Assembly (NCBI GenBank): GCA_029204225.1
Contig: CM055100.1
Span: forward strand, 54,433,597 to 54,497,596
Origin: Diphasiastrum complanatum
Lineage: Eukaryota > Streptophyta > Lycopodiopsida > Lycopodiales > Lycopodiaceae
Direction: 5' to 3'
Length of the DNA: 64,000 nt
Of the stretch, positions 9,448 to 21,150 are shown one piece after another. Made by a program: the position numbers and the translations under genes. The first letter of the stretch is position 1; each line of letters opens with the position of its first letter. The notes beneath the pieces were generated by a model that was not told where the DNA came from, ran no database searches, and saw only the letters and a list, made by a program, of their open reading frames with translations.

Positions 9448-11087
9448 ATGGGCTTTAGAGTTTGAGTGACGACAATTTTCTTTTTTGCCTTCGAGGCACC
9501 CTGAGCAGGTTGGCCTTTTATTTGAAAATTCTCCCACTTGTCAAAAGTTTTATCGACAAGGGCCCATACCTAAAATCAAGAAAGGTTTTAATTATTTAAT
9601 AAGCAATTTAAGGAATATTTAAATAAAGTTCAAAATTTTAATTTAATAACAAAAATTTATAAAGAGAATAACATAAATTTTGATTAGAGCATTCCATGAC
9701 AACCATAGCAAGAAAAATTACCTGGCCACTATGGAAAGCAAGTTGAAAAAAATTATCATATTTTGTAAGGCTCTACGTAGGATTTTTTGAATCAAACGAC
9801 AAGCCTGTCTCTTGAGCACAAAGTGCCTTCAGCTCCAATTGATTTACAAACCGGCTTTGGAGACTCTCATATATTCTTTATGAATAAACTAGATCATTTG
9901 TATGACAATCATCTTCATGCGGTAGTCCCAATCGATATTGTGATCCCATGCGAGCAATTTTGCTTCTTCCACTATCAGGCCAACAAATGCAATGGCAGTA
10001 ACGATTTGGAAAGAAGGAATATGAGGATACTCTTGGGATACTTGGTTTTGGGCCTGTAAACTGTGTATGCCCCCAAGAACAAAAAAATGATATGAATCTA
10101 AAACTAAAAAATCAAAATTTGCCACATCGTTGGATTCTGAAGGATCAACCAAAGCAACTAAAGGAGTTACTATGGCTTGTGTATGATCTTTAAATTTTAT
10201 TTTTAGATTATGTACATGTGTCTCATTAGGTTCTCTTACTTCCATTGGCCTATCTCTTGTTATTGGGTCAACAAGTGGCCTTTCACATTGATCTATATCC
10301 AGAATTAAAGTCGCTTCTCTAGCTTGGGTCTGGTGGGTGAGGATTCAAAAATATTGTGTGATCTTTTTTTTTGGATGAGGGCCAGCTACATTGGGCTCAA
10401 CATTTTCAGTGGCTAGTTTTGTGACCTGAGCAGTGGTAGAAGCAGGCTTGCGAGGTCCCAAAGATACAGATTTAGAATTCCATAATGAATACACCGGATC
10501 TTTCCCCTCTGCAATAGCAGCTAGCACCAGTTTTAAGCATTGCTTCATGCTCTGAACATTAACAAAAAACATGTTTACAATATAACGAGAAAATGAGTTT
10601 ATATTAGCTATGCCCAGCATAGGACTACTAATAGATCTTCTACTTGCAAGATGCTAGGAATTTTATATTTAGTTAAATACTATGCTAGGCATAAAACACT
10701 TGTTAATATATCTGAGTGAAAACATGTTTTATGATTACATACCAAAGTCACAAGAGCTTTATCAAAGTAAGTTTTGATGGCATCATCTTGGCAAAGTCGA
10801 ATTTTAATCATAGTGTCATATAGAATGAAAATAGAATGAGACTTATCCATCTCCTTTACAAGGACGTTCACAATTCCTCATCCTCATCTCATTGATCAGC
10901 AAGCAATTTTCCTTGAATATGAAACTGTGACAGGCTTCTCTACTAAATGAATAAAAAGCTCAGAGAGCTTTGTGTTGTTAACTCTTCTAGTGAAGTAATA
11001 CATGAATTTCTTCTTGTCTTTCAACGAGATATCTTGAGATTTACGTGAGATTTTGAAAAAAATCCTCGACATTTTGAAGATTAGCAC
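9448..11087 (-). pseudogene. ParB/sulfiredoxin-like gene, spliced and broken
   Basis: The reading is on the minus strand with three exons in phase 0. Exon 1 ends at 10743 (CTTTG then GTATGT). Exon 2 is 10551-9722, entered after a TTCAG acceptor and left at CAG/GTAATT. Exon 3 is 9569-9448, entered after TTTTAG. Exon 2 carries ERPLVDPITRDRPMEV and NFDFLVLDSYHFFVLGGIHS. The GG-x-H box resembles the GG/DG-x-HR motif of ParB N-terminal and sulfiredoxin folds, with the Arg replaced. Exon 3 reads VWALVDKTFDKWENFQIKGQ and a Lys-rich tail, then is cut by LTR-A1. A further start (MSRIFFKISRKSQDISLKDK) lies at about 11070. Damage includes TGA after QYF, TAG after KNPT and a frameshift near 9895. The fold assignment is inference. 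Confidence 0.55.
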
Positions 11088-11695
11088 AAAGAGGAGACAA
11101 TCTGCAGAGAGGAAGATTCTTTACTAAATTTCAAATATTACCTTATTAAAAATACTAAAAACTTAAAAAAGATAAGCAATTTTTAAAATCTCTAAAAATT
11201 ACAAATAAAGTAGGCAATTTCTATAAAATTTAGCTATAAATTCACATGATCTACAAGTATCTGAGACCTTGGAGAAGCACATATTCTTGCTAAACTATCT
11301 CACAATTTTCACTTTTAAGAAGCTGAGGCTTGCAACAAGGGAGAAATACAAGTTCTGACCTATGTTCAGCATAGGTCAGATAAGTAATAATGTTAAGTTT
11401 GTGAAGCACATTTTGTTTTATGTGTCGACTGTTTTTTTTGAGTCTATGCTTAGCATAAGTCTTAGTTAAATTATTTTTTTGGGTTATGATGTCAACAAGT
11501 TCTACTTCATCATAGTAGTTGTAACTCAATACATAACAACTAGTGCATCATCTTCATCTGAAATCCCAATGATAGATTTTTTTATAAAGCCACTCCTGAT
11601 TCTTAATATGTTTCTATAGATGATGTGGCATCATCATCATTTACCTGTTCATCTTTTGAAATTCCTCATGTAAGTACTTTTCTAGAAATAACACC
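11088..11695 (-). other. AT-rich stretch upstream of the ParB-like pseudogene
   Basis: This may hold a further exon of that gene: 11529-11290 on the minus strand reads MSYNYYDEVELVDIITQKNN and more, with a CAG/GTAAAT donor-like site near 11649. I cannot connect it to the downstream exons with confidence, and there is no recognisable domain. Confidence 0.25.
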
Positions 11696-12204
11696 TATAA
11701 GGGAAGCTCCTTAGATCCTACTTACAAATCCTAAACACAAAAGGATAACACACTGTGGAGAAACCACCCAACCAAGTAGAAGCATCCAATCAATCTCTAG
11801 AAGCCTCACCCCCAAGCCAAGGAACACGAAGCATGAATGTAGAGTGAGAGCCTAGTAATGAATCAAGAACCATGATGATGAGTAGGACGAGTTTGGACCT
11901 CTTATATAGAGCCAAAAGCATCTTGGGCACATAGCCATGCATAGCCCTATTTCTCTATACATAGATTCATCTAGAATAGAGTCCTATGCATGGATCAACT
12001 ATTTATAGAATTGCTATTGATAACTCTACACATGCATACCTTGTCTAAACTTCATTTAGTGTGTTCTAGGCCTCACAAGGATATTAGTCACTTTTGGGTC
12101 ACGTCCAATATGACGTGGCATAACTAACAGCTTGTTTCACTGGAGTACCGTGTATCCAAGACTAGGAGTATATTGTATCCTATGTACTGGTCATGGACAT
12201 AACA
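11696..12204 (-). mobile_element. LTR-A, copy 5 (3' LTR of the minus-strand chromovirus)
   Basis: Read on the minus strand it starts TGTTATGTCCATGACC at 12204 and ends CTTATA at 11696. It is closely similar to the LTR at 8943 and sits 12-14 bp after the polypurine tract complementary to CTTCCCTCCTT. No second LTR of this element is present. Confidence 0.85.
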
Positions 12205-14110
12205 TTCTTCCCTCCTTAAACTGTTTCTATCCTTAGAAATTAAAATTCGGAAAATTCTTCTTTATGTAAATCAACTCTCTCCCACGAATCATCATCCTCA
12301 GTACGACCCTTCCACCGAATTAAGCACTCAGTGATAGAACGATTTCTCAATTGTTTATCTCTGGTTCTGAGAACTTTCTCAGGTTCCAAAGGTACACTAA
12401 GCGAAAAATCTTCCAAATGGGATAAATCCTCATCTGATCCAACTGTATCACCATCATGTAAACTTAGTTTCAAACGACTTACATGAAACACTGGGTGTGC
12501 AGTTGATTTTCCTTGAAGACTAAGTTCATACACCAAAGAACCAATTCTACGTACAATCCTGAAAGGTCCACAATAACGGGTAGATAGCTTATAATGCTTC
12601 CCTGTACGTAACATCTTAGAATCTTTTGGAATCCTAAGATATACCCAATCATCGACTTTAAAATCTCTTGGAGATCTCTTAAGATCGATATAGTGTTTAG
12701 CTCTATCCTTAGCCACTTGCAACATTTCTTGCATATCATGCAAAAAATCAAAACAGACTTCGTTTCAACATTTACTGGAGATCTAGGCTGAAAACCGTAC
12801 ATAAGCATAAAAAGACTGTAACCTGTAGCAGAATGTTTTTTACTATTATATGCAAACTCAACCAGTGGGAGATAATCTTCTCAATGAGATTTCCTGTGAT
12901 AAACATACATCCTCAATATATCTTCCATAGTTTGATTAGTCCTTCTGTCTGGCCATCTGATTCAGGATGATCAGAAGAACTCAAACTCAAAGAAGTTTCC
13001 AGTTTATGGAATACCGTTGACCAAAAGTGACCTGTGAACTTAGGATCTCTATCACTAACAATGTCACTTGGCAGACCATACAACCAAAATAATCTTTCAA
13101 CAAAGATCTAGGCTAAATTAGTAGCTTTTATAGTTGACTTGACTGGTATGAATGCAACTTAGTTAACCGATCCACTACAACCCAAATAGAATCATTTTGC
13201 CATTGGGTCTTTGGAAGTCCAACTACAAAATCCATAGATATGCTTTCCCATTTCTTATCTGGAATATCTAACGGATGCAATAAACCACCAGTCTTATGGC
13301 GTTCAGCCTTTGCTAGTTGACAGGGCTTGCATTTAACAACATATGACTCGACATATGGCTTGAGCTTTGGCCAATAAAATTCCCTCTTAACCAAGTCCAA
13401 AGTCCTGTGTATATCGGGATGTCTTGCACAGGGTATGTCATGACATTCAAACAAAATCTTCCGTTTGAGCTCATCATCACTAGGTACACAAATTTTCCCA
13501 TTCCCAAATAGTAATCCATCTCGAATGGTGAATTGTTCCACAATCTTCTTAACTTTCTTAGTTAGTTGATCCCCTGTGTTTCTGACTCAACACTATCCAC
13601 ATTTCTTCCGGTCTGAATAATGTTCCAAATGTGACCAAAATGGGAATCTGATTCATATTTTCCTCTTAGCGAAAGATACAGATTCGTAGAAATCTAGATG
13701 AATGACAACTCGTTTAGTTCACCAATCTGACTAAAAGCATCTGCAACTTGATTAGAGTTGTCTCTTATGTAACAGATTTCATGATCGAATTCTTGCATCA
13801 ATTCAGCCCATCGAGCTTTTCTACCCTGAAGATCATGTTGATTACAAAAATACTTAAGAGGCTGGTGATCCGTATACACTACAAACTTACTACCATACAA
13901 GTAGTGTCTCCAGGTTTTAAGTGCATGGATTACAACAAAAAATTCCTTTTCCCGTGTAGTATAACGCAATTGAGGACCAGTGAATTTTTTGCTTTCAAAC
14001 GCTAGTGGCCTATCCATTTGTAATAGAACTGCTCCAACTGCAACATCACTTGCGTCTGTTCTCACGACGTATTTTCCATGTGAACCTAGTAGCTCCATAA
14101 CTTTTTTGAA
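12205..14110 (-). pseudogene. Chromovirus pol remnant: RNase H, integrase, chromodomain
   Basis: In minus-strand order it carries three parts. RNase H (14098-13694) has VVRTDASDVAVGAVLL, TREKEFF, VYTDHQPLKYF and the NQVADAF end. Integrase (13541-12750) has an N-terminal zinc region with HDIPCARHPD and CKPCQLAKAERH; catalytic residues are visible in SMDFVVGLP, SDRDPKF and DGQTE (the DDE triad). The C-terminal GPF-type region and chromodomain (12743-12240) show STRYCGPFRIVRRIG, HPVFHVSRLK, then CLIRWKGRTEDDDSWE. Gag, protease and reverse transcriptase are missing upstream of about 14110, and frames shift near 12750 and 13130. This is the best preserved member of the LTR-A family here. Confidence 0.88.
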
Positions 14111-14522
14111 GGATGTTGACTTTCAAAAAACCAATAACAATTTTTTTCTCTGTAGGAGATTTTATGGAAATTAGTAGCATATTTATCAAATTTTCAATTC
14201 TCAATGAAAGAATACGTAGGATTCATTAAACTCATTAAATTGATTCAAGAAGCCAGTAAAATGGTCGTAGAATTATGGAGAGGCAGTTAGGCCAAGTGTC
14301 ACCATAATCAAACAATAGTTGAATTAATTGTAAAGGTCAATAAAAAGCTCTGTTTCAAGCATAAAAGATGATTTTGAAGGCCCTTTTATATGGCTAAAAT
14401 TTTTACATGCGTCTCACTTACTCATCTATATGGGTTATAATCTTTTTTCTCAAATTCCTTGAAGACTTTTTAACGAGCACACATTAGAATGTTCTTGTGA
14501 TATGTTGTTTATGGACAAGGTA
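14111..14522. other. No gene seen
   Basis: This AT-rich stretch follows the truncated chromovirus. It could be very decayed RT sequence on the minus strand, but no motif survives. Confidence 0.4.
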
Positions 14523-14640
14523 TCGGGCGTGAGCAGGCCCGCTACCCTGTGTAGCAGGTGGCCTTCACGCACCGAGTCGCCCTGCGGCGAGGTGTGTTGA
14601 AGGCTGCCTGCTACAGGGTAGCAGGCCTGCCCACGCCTGC
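14523..14640. repeat. GC-rich foldback (inverted repeat)
   Basis: The arms 14526-14573 and 14591-14636 pair with few mismatches and indels. Both contain CTACCCTGTxGTAGCAGG-type blocks read in opposite directions. The 17-base loop contains TCGC...GCGA, which can extend the stem. GC content is far above the surrounding DNA. No TA or TTA target duplication is evident. Confidence 0.75.
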
Positions 14641-16359
14641 TAACGGGCATAATTTGTCATTTGGGCCCTTCAACTGCCCTTCCGTTGACAGGTTGTTGCA
14701 CTATGGCTCTGAACGTCTGTGTTTGGAGCCAATGAAAATGTGCTAGCTGTCCAGTATCAACCCAAATGCAAATTATGAAATTCAGATTTCATTATATACA
14801 GAGACAGCTTCAACGGGCACAAGGGAGTTAGGACTTAGGAAGGAGTTTCAGACTTCAGTGCTCACTCCAGTAACCAGACCAGAACATAGGTGTTGTAGCT
14901 TCTATCGTCAAGAGTCGAACTCACGAAACCAAATTAAAGCGTTTTTAAAGTTGAAAGTTGCGAGCAGCGACGCCATTCTTCAGTTCTCGTGATTTAAGTT
15001 TTAACAACGCAAAATGGTACGATGGGATCAAAATATCCTTCCCTTCCACACGCTTACAGCTCACAACAATGAATCTGCGGCCTGCCTGGCATTCGGAGAA
15101 TCGGATCGGTCCTATTTCAGGGTGGTACAAACACGCATATCCGTCCGACCGATGGCAACGGCAACCCAACCCCGTTCATTCATTGATTCAACACAGCACC
15201 ATGCACTAGAGCAGCGCAGCACTTGAGGGGCAGGGACGGCAAGGCCGTAGACGAGTACAAATTGTAGAGCATGCACGGATCTGTCACATGAAGCTTTGTC
15301 CGTTACAGTCAAGTTCCCACTAAAGCCAGCTTCCAAGCTCATATAAAGTGCCCCGTCCCAATGTTGCCAAAGCAGAAGCTTTCCATATTTTTCACTGCAT
15401 TTCAGGAGGACTGGTGATTGGTATCTTTGACTTGCATCATGGAGCATTCACTTAATCTTCTAGTGGCTTTGTCGCCACGTCCCGATGTATCCTCCAACGT
15501 GACAAGACTAATGTCGTACACGAAAGGTGCATAGGCTTAACATCTAATCACTTACTAAAACTTTGTGACAAATGCGAAATACCATGGTTCGCATTTGCAA
15601 GTTGCAATGCATGTCAAAAGCTCATTTACGTGCCAAAGAATGGCAAATATTTTATAGCTTGTCGCTTGAAGTGTGAATTAATAATATGCTCACCAAATAA
15701 ACAAGGAAATAAATTTTGGTTACAAATCATGTGAATGGCAAAATGGAAAATTGTCACACACTAGTGAAAGGTTAACAAGTACTATGTGGTATTGTACCAC
15801 AAAGGCCTTGCCATGTCATAATATGAGAATAGTAAGTTGAAAATTTTAAAAATATTTTGATTTTGAAATATATTGTGCATGATCTTCATAAGTTTGTATT
15901 GTATAATTTAAATTTAGTTTGTTGGTAGTTTTGAATATTTGACTCACAAATAACCATCACTAGCATTGGGATGCACGTCATATACTTGAATAGCTTGATC
16001 TTGAAATGAATACATTGGACTAGTTGCTTTTTTTATTTCTTGACTATTGTAAATCATTTGGAAAAAAGACTTTAGATTGTACCAAACTCAATTTATTACT
16101 TTCATCACACCTTTTTGAAAAATTATTCTTTGCCTTTGAACTTGTTGAGGAAGAAGACCCTTCCAAGTTCTTACTAATTGTGGTATTCAAATTTTGTTTG
16201 CTGTCACTTGCCAAATCATTGTCTTCATTCAAATCTACAAAACAATTTTAGCACAAGTAATCAAAATTAACAATCATAATCTATATTTTTGAATTATCCC
16301 ATTTTAGCATTCGTAATTTGTATTCAAGAGTGTCTAGAATAATCGTGATTACTTTCTAA
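14641..16359. other. Mostly non-coding; weak reading frames only
   Basis: 14900-15450 is less AT-rich and holds a 111-codon frame on the minus strand (15447-15112) and overlapping frames on the plus strand, with no recognisable motif and no consistent coding signal. 15560-16360 is AT-rich. A Ser/Asn/Lys-rich minus-strand frame (16232-16044) is probably chance. I see no supported gene. Confidence 0.4.
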
Positions 16360-16364
16360 AGTGT

Positions 16365-16655
16365 TTCAATATTCAAGAGTATTCATAATCAATATTCACG
16401 ATTCGTATTCAAAATACTTACAATAAATATTAACAATATTCACGATCAGTATCTCATAATATTTGTTTCAGTATTGACAATTTTGAAAATCAGTATTCAC
16501 AATGTTCACGATCAATATTCACAATATTTGCGATCACTATTCACACTATTCAGATCAGTATTCACAATGTTCATGATAATTATTCACAAATTTCATGATC
16601 ATTATTCACAATATTCACGGTGACTATTCACAATATTCACGATCGATATCTCAAA
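16365..16655. repeat. Degenerate minisatellite, about 21-24 bp unit
   Basis: Variants of TATTCACAATATTCACGATC repeat at least nine times with scattered substitutions and small indels. Each unit combines ATTCACAAT with TTCACGATCA. Confidence 0.7.
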
Positions 16656-17031
16656 ATATTTGTTTCTCAATATTTGCAATTTCAGATCTGACAAACTATC
16701 AATTAAGTAGTCTTCAGGACACATCTCTAAAAACTCGACCATTTTTATTTCCAATATGGAGACATTTTCTATATGTCCTGCAAAAGAAAAAAGACAATCA
16801 CAAAATCATAATTAGATAAAAGATGAACTATCATTACTTCTTTAGCTCTCAACAAAGGTTCAAGCTTTAAAAGTTTAGGCCGCCTCAACAAATTAACCTT
16901 TAATGTTTTTTCCAAACTCCATTGACTGACCTCAACACAAAATATTGCCTTTGCAAGACAAGGCCAAAAAAGTAAAAACTATGAAATTAGATTGTCACGC
17001 TAAATCAGAAGAGATGATCAATAACTAATCA
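16656..17031. other. No gene seen
   Basis: This is AT-rich spacer between the minisatellite and LTR-A2, with nothing recognisable. Confidence 0.4.
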
Positions 17032-17552
17032 AGTTATGTCCATGGCCAGTAAGTAGGATTCAGTATACTCCTAGTCTTGGATACACGGTACTCCAGTAAA
17101 TCAAGCTGTTAGTTATGCCACGTCATACTGGATGTGACCCGAAAGTAACTAATATCCTTGTGAGGCCCAAAACACACTAAATGGAGTTTAGACAAGGTAT
17201 GAGACAATGTATGCATGTGTAGAGTTATCAATAGCAATTCTATGAATAGTTGGTCCATGCTCAGGACTCTATTCTAGGTGAATCTATGTATAGGGAACTT
17301 AGGGCTATGCATGGCTATGTGCCCAGGTTGCTTTTGGATCTATATATTGAGGCCAAACTCGCCCTACTCCTCATTGTGATCATTGATTCATTGCCAAGGT
17401 TTCACTCTACCTTCATGCTTCCTATTCCATGGCTTGGGGGTGAACCTTCTAGAGTTGATTGGTTGCTTCTACTTGGTTGGGTGGTTGCTCCATAGTGTGT
17501 TTTCTATTGTGTTTGTCTTGTAAGCAGGATCTTGAGGGAGCTTCCCTTATAT
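17032..17552 (+). mobile_element. LTR-A, copy 2 (5' LTR of array)
   Basis: It matches the LTR at 8943 over its full length, from TTATGTCCATGGCCAG to CTTCCCTTATAT. The first two bases are altered (AG in place of TG). It begins the LTR-internal-LTR-internal-LTR array. Confidence 0.85.
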
Positions 17553-17667
17553 TAATAACCGGTATCCAGCAATTTTTTTTTGTGATTTACTTAAAATCCT
17601 AACTGCGAAATACATTTCCCAATCACACTTACTACCTCTGATGTCCACTCTTCTTCCCTCCTTAATC
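17553..17667 (-). mobile_element. 115 bp insert between LTR-A2 and its primer binding site
   Basis: The LTR end and the primer binding site should be adjacent, but 115 bp separate them, flanked by the direct repeat TTATAT (17547-17552 and 17668-17673). Read on the minus strand the insert starts with the polypurine-like AAGGAGGGAAGAAGAG and goes on TGGACATCAGAG. It matches 22894-23006 in opposite orientation, so it looks like a scrap of another element's PPT-LTR junction. Confidence 0.65.
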
Positions 17668-17673
17668 TTATAT

Positions 17674-17685
17674 TGGTATCAGAGC
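17674..17685 (+). promoter_or_regulatory. Primer binding site, initiator-tRNA-Met type
   Basis: TGGTATCAGAGC is complementary to the 3' end of plant initiator tRNA-Met, the usual primer for copia elements and many chromoviruses. It marks the start of the internal region of the first array unit. Confidence 0.85.
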
Positions 17686-20600
17686 AAGGCTTACAAAGAT
17701 TGGAGAACATGGAGGAGGGCTACTTGTCGTCAAAATTTTGGATTGGATCCATGTGAATTCTCTTCCAAGGTAGATAGCAAGATTGCAAGTGGGTGTACTA
17801 TCCCGGTTTCAATTTGCATGTTGTTAAGATCCATTACTCTTGGGATTCTTTGTGGTTTTATGGAGAATTGTCCTTGAAGGCCAATTTGTGATGCTTTTTT
17901 GGAGCTTTTTCTTGTGTACATCAAATCTTTGGTAGATCTGAATTTTTCAACAAGTGTCCTTTCATTTTAGGGTTCATTAATGATGAAATTAATGATGCAT
18001 GCTGGTTCTTTCCAATGATTTATGATTCTAGGCTATGGTTTGGTCAAAATTGCTTGGTTTTTTCATGCTTCAGATGTGGATTTGAGGTATCCATCTGATA
18101 GGCATGCCAGTCATCCAAATAAATTGGATTCTCCGGTGTTTGAAAACAAGAGATAATATCCTATGGTAATTATAGGATAGCTAGATGATTGATGGATCTC
18201 TAGAATATCAGATAAGGCAATTAAGAGTTTTTTTGGAAGGATTAGCTGATGGTACGGGACATCAGTAATTCTGGAAAGGAAATTCTATGACTGTAAAAAT
18301 CTGATGATCAATGGTATGTTTTAGTACCTAGTCGCGATATGGGAAAATTAAAACCGTTTGATCAAATGTGGGGGTATTTTGAAAAATTTTGAGGTAATCT
18401 AGATTCCAATGTGGTATCACATTATTTACAAAATCAGAGGCCCTCAAATCTATTTCTCACTTTCTTACTTAATCCTTTACTTCTTAGTAATTTCTTGAAT
18501 ATAAGATATCAGACTGATTCGTATGATTCTTTCCAACATGAAGTTATTCTTTTGAAACATTATTATGTCATATAAATTGCTACTTTTGTGAATAGACTTG
18601 GAATTCAGATAAATTCTAAGGTTAAAATGTTTCAATTTTTTAAACCTAGAATATCTCTGTTGCATAAATGGGTTTCGATAGAATAGTAGTTTCTATCACT
18701 CAGATTGAAAATATTTGAAGGAGAAGTCTTGTTTGTAATGAAATGAATCCTTTAGTGGAAGTACTTATTACTGATTTTTCTTGGACTTTGAAATTTTCAT
18801 ATATCATCTTTCCAGTTAACTTTTATTGAACATAATTTCTTTAAAAGGAGGGGTGAAGTGATGGGATAAAATTCTATTTGGGAATCTGTTGGTTGCATAG
18901 CTTTTGGAAGAGAACAAGCTAGGGTATAGAAATGAGATTGGATCTGAAAGAAATTTTGGATAGATTCAAAGTAAGATATTTTATTGGAACTTTTTCAAAT
19001 AAGAGGAATTCTCTAGGGATTGTGTGGACAATATGGATCTAGAACATGTTTGATATTTGAATCATTATCTATAAGTAGTATAGTAAAAGGTCAAAGGTTA
19101 CTAGTTCCATTTTAATTGGAATAGGAGTAAATTTAATCAGGATTTAAGTCTGAGAGTTCTGTATTGGATCAACCTAATCTTAGTTTGAGTACTAGGATCA
19201 GAGAGGGGTTGATTAAGAGGAAGAAATTATGCAATTAGAGGTACGAAGGATTGGTAAACAGTTGAGATTGAATTCATTTCAAAGATTTCTCGGATATGTT
19301 ATTTACTCATGAGAAATAGAAAATCTTTTGTAGCTGAGTTACAAGATCTCAGTGAGATATGTGAATAACATATGTGGACTCTGGAGGAATCTGCCAAGTA
19401 AGAATGTGTTTATGTACTGAGTCATAGTGAGATTATTCTCATATGTGCACAATTAATATTGGATGAATCTACTGTGTAATTTTAGATACTAAGGGTATCT
19501 GGTGCACTTAACCTAGTCGGTGAACATGAACATATGATCAAGTATTGTTTTGACAGATACTTGCAGAGCTAACAAATCTTTGTATGGAAGATTTATGGAT
19601 TAACTTATAAATGATTTGGGTAAGGACCTAAATGTTAGTATAATTGAATTCTTTACCTAGACATTTGAGATTTTTGAATCATTGGCAATTAACTTGAGTA
19701 ATTAATTACTCCAGGATGAAGTTAATTGATAAAATGATCAGTGTGATGTGGATTCACCAGGATCTGATAGTTTTTGAATTATATTGCTTGTAAGACACAT
19801 CATTAGTGAATCATTTGGGTTCATTAGTTAAAATTATGTGCATTAAATATATAGTAGTCTTGGGATAGAGTGTTCTTTAGTTAAGGAATAGACTCAACTC
19901 ATTTGTGATTGTATCCCAGAGTGCTCAATTGGATAATGAATACTTAATTATTGTTAGAGGATTATAAGAAATGGTAATGACTCTTAAGTGTGATGATTAA
20001 TTCTTGACCTATTATTGGAGTAAGAATTCAGATCAGTGTTTTGAATATCTCTACTCTAGTATTTTATTTGAGAACCTATGGATCTCAAAGATATTTTCAC
20101 AAGATAAGTATGTTATTTTTGAAGAATTTAATTTATCTAGTGGATGTTATTCTGCTATAGTTTATGGTCTGTAGATGCTTGAGTACAGTTCTTCATTTGA
20201 ATTGGATCTTCGGTTATGATAGGAGACAAACAAGTGTATTAAAATGAATGAATGTTATTTTCTTGCATATGATGTTAGAAACAGGAGCATTTAACTTAAA
20301 AAGAGTATCTGAGATACTCAAAGTTGAGTTTTAATCACTATATATCTTAATGATTCTCCTAGAGATTCTAATTGAATGAATTATCATATCTTAGAATTTG
20401 GATTCTAAGGATATTTGTACTTGAAAGCTTATGAATTATCTGTCAGAGTTGTGGATAATTTCATACTATAATTATAGTTATTTTATTTCTTTAACTTTCA
20501 TCTCTTAAGTATGGTTATTTCACCCAGTGTTTCATGTAAGTACTTGACATGAAGATGATGTTACTAACTTGTAATGAATGTAACCCAGATGGAAAATTTA

Positions 20601-20791
20601 TCGCTTAGTGTACTTTTCAAACCTGAGTTGTACTCCAGTGTAGAGATTATCACTTGGAAAATAGGATTATCTCTGAATACTTGTTTGATATGAAAGTTAG
20701 ACTAAGGATAATGATTTTCTAGGTTGAAAAGAACTATTCTTATTATTCATTCCTATTTAGAGAGCTTCTAAATATAGAAAGGAGAGAAGAA
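17686..20791 (+). pseudogene. Decayed chromovirus internal region, array unit 1
   Basis: No reading frame survives, but the end of this region is recognisable. Around 20588-20720 the DNA still encodes pieces equivalent to LSLSVLF.PEL and a decayed CLI-WKGR chromodomain, matching 8730-8880. The polypurine tract (AGGAGAGAAGAA) precedes LTR-A3. The 18066-20790 portion is repeated at 23266-26319 with roughly nine bases in ten conserved. Its 3.1 kb length is less than a full chromovirus, so parts are deleted. Confidence 0.65.
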
Positions 20792-21150
20792 TGTTATGTC
20801 CATGGCCAGTACGTAGGATTCAATATGCTCCTAGTCTTGGATACAAAGTACTCTAGTAAATCAAGTTGTTAGTTATGCCATGTCATACTGGATGTGACCC
20901 GAAAGTAACTAATATCCTTGTGTGGCCCAGAACACACTAAATGGAGTTTAGACAAGGTATGAGACAATGTATGCATGTGTAGGTTATCAATAGCAATTCT
21001 ATGAATAGTTGGTCCATGCTTAGGACTCTATTCTAGGTGAATCTATGTATAGGGAACTTAGGGCTATGTGCCTAGATTGCTTTTGGCATACATCGAGGCC
21101 AAACTCGCCCTACTCATTGTGATTATTGATTCATTGCCAGGATTTCATTC
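20792..21150 (+). mobile_element. LTR-A, copy 3, 3'-truncated
   Basis: It starts TGTTATGTCCATGGCCAG and follows the family consensus to about 21150. It then switches, at a shared TTC, straight into internal sequence equivalent to 18009 (TTCCAATGATTTATGATTCT). The last 160 bp of the LTR, the primer binding site and the start of the internal region are therefore missing from unit 2. Confidence 0.8.

Noticed and set aside
14945-15447. Overlapping frames of 70-111 codons near 15 kb
   Set aside because: Both strands are open over the same region, there is no recognisable motif, and no splice context supports a gene.
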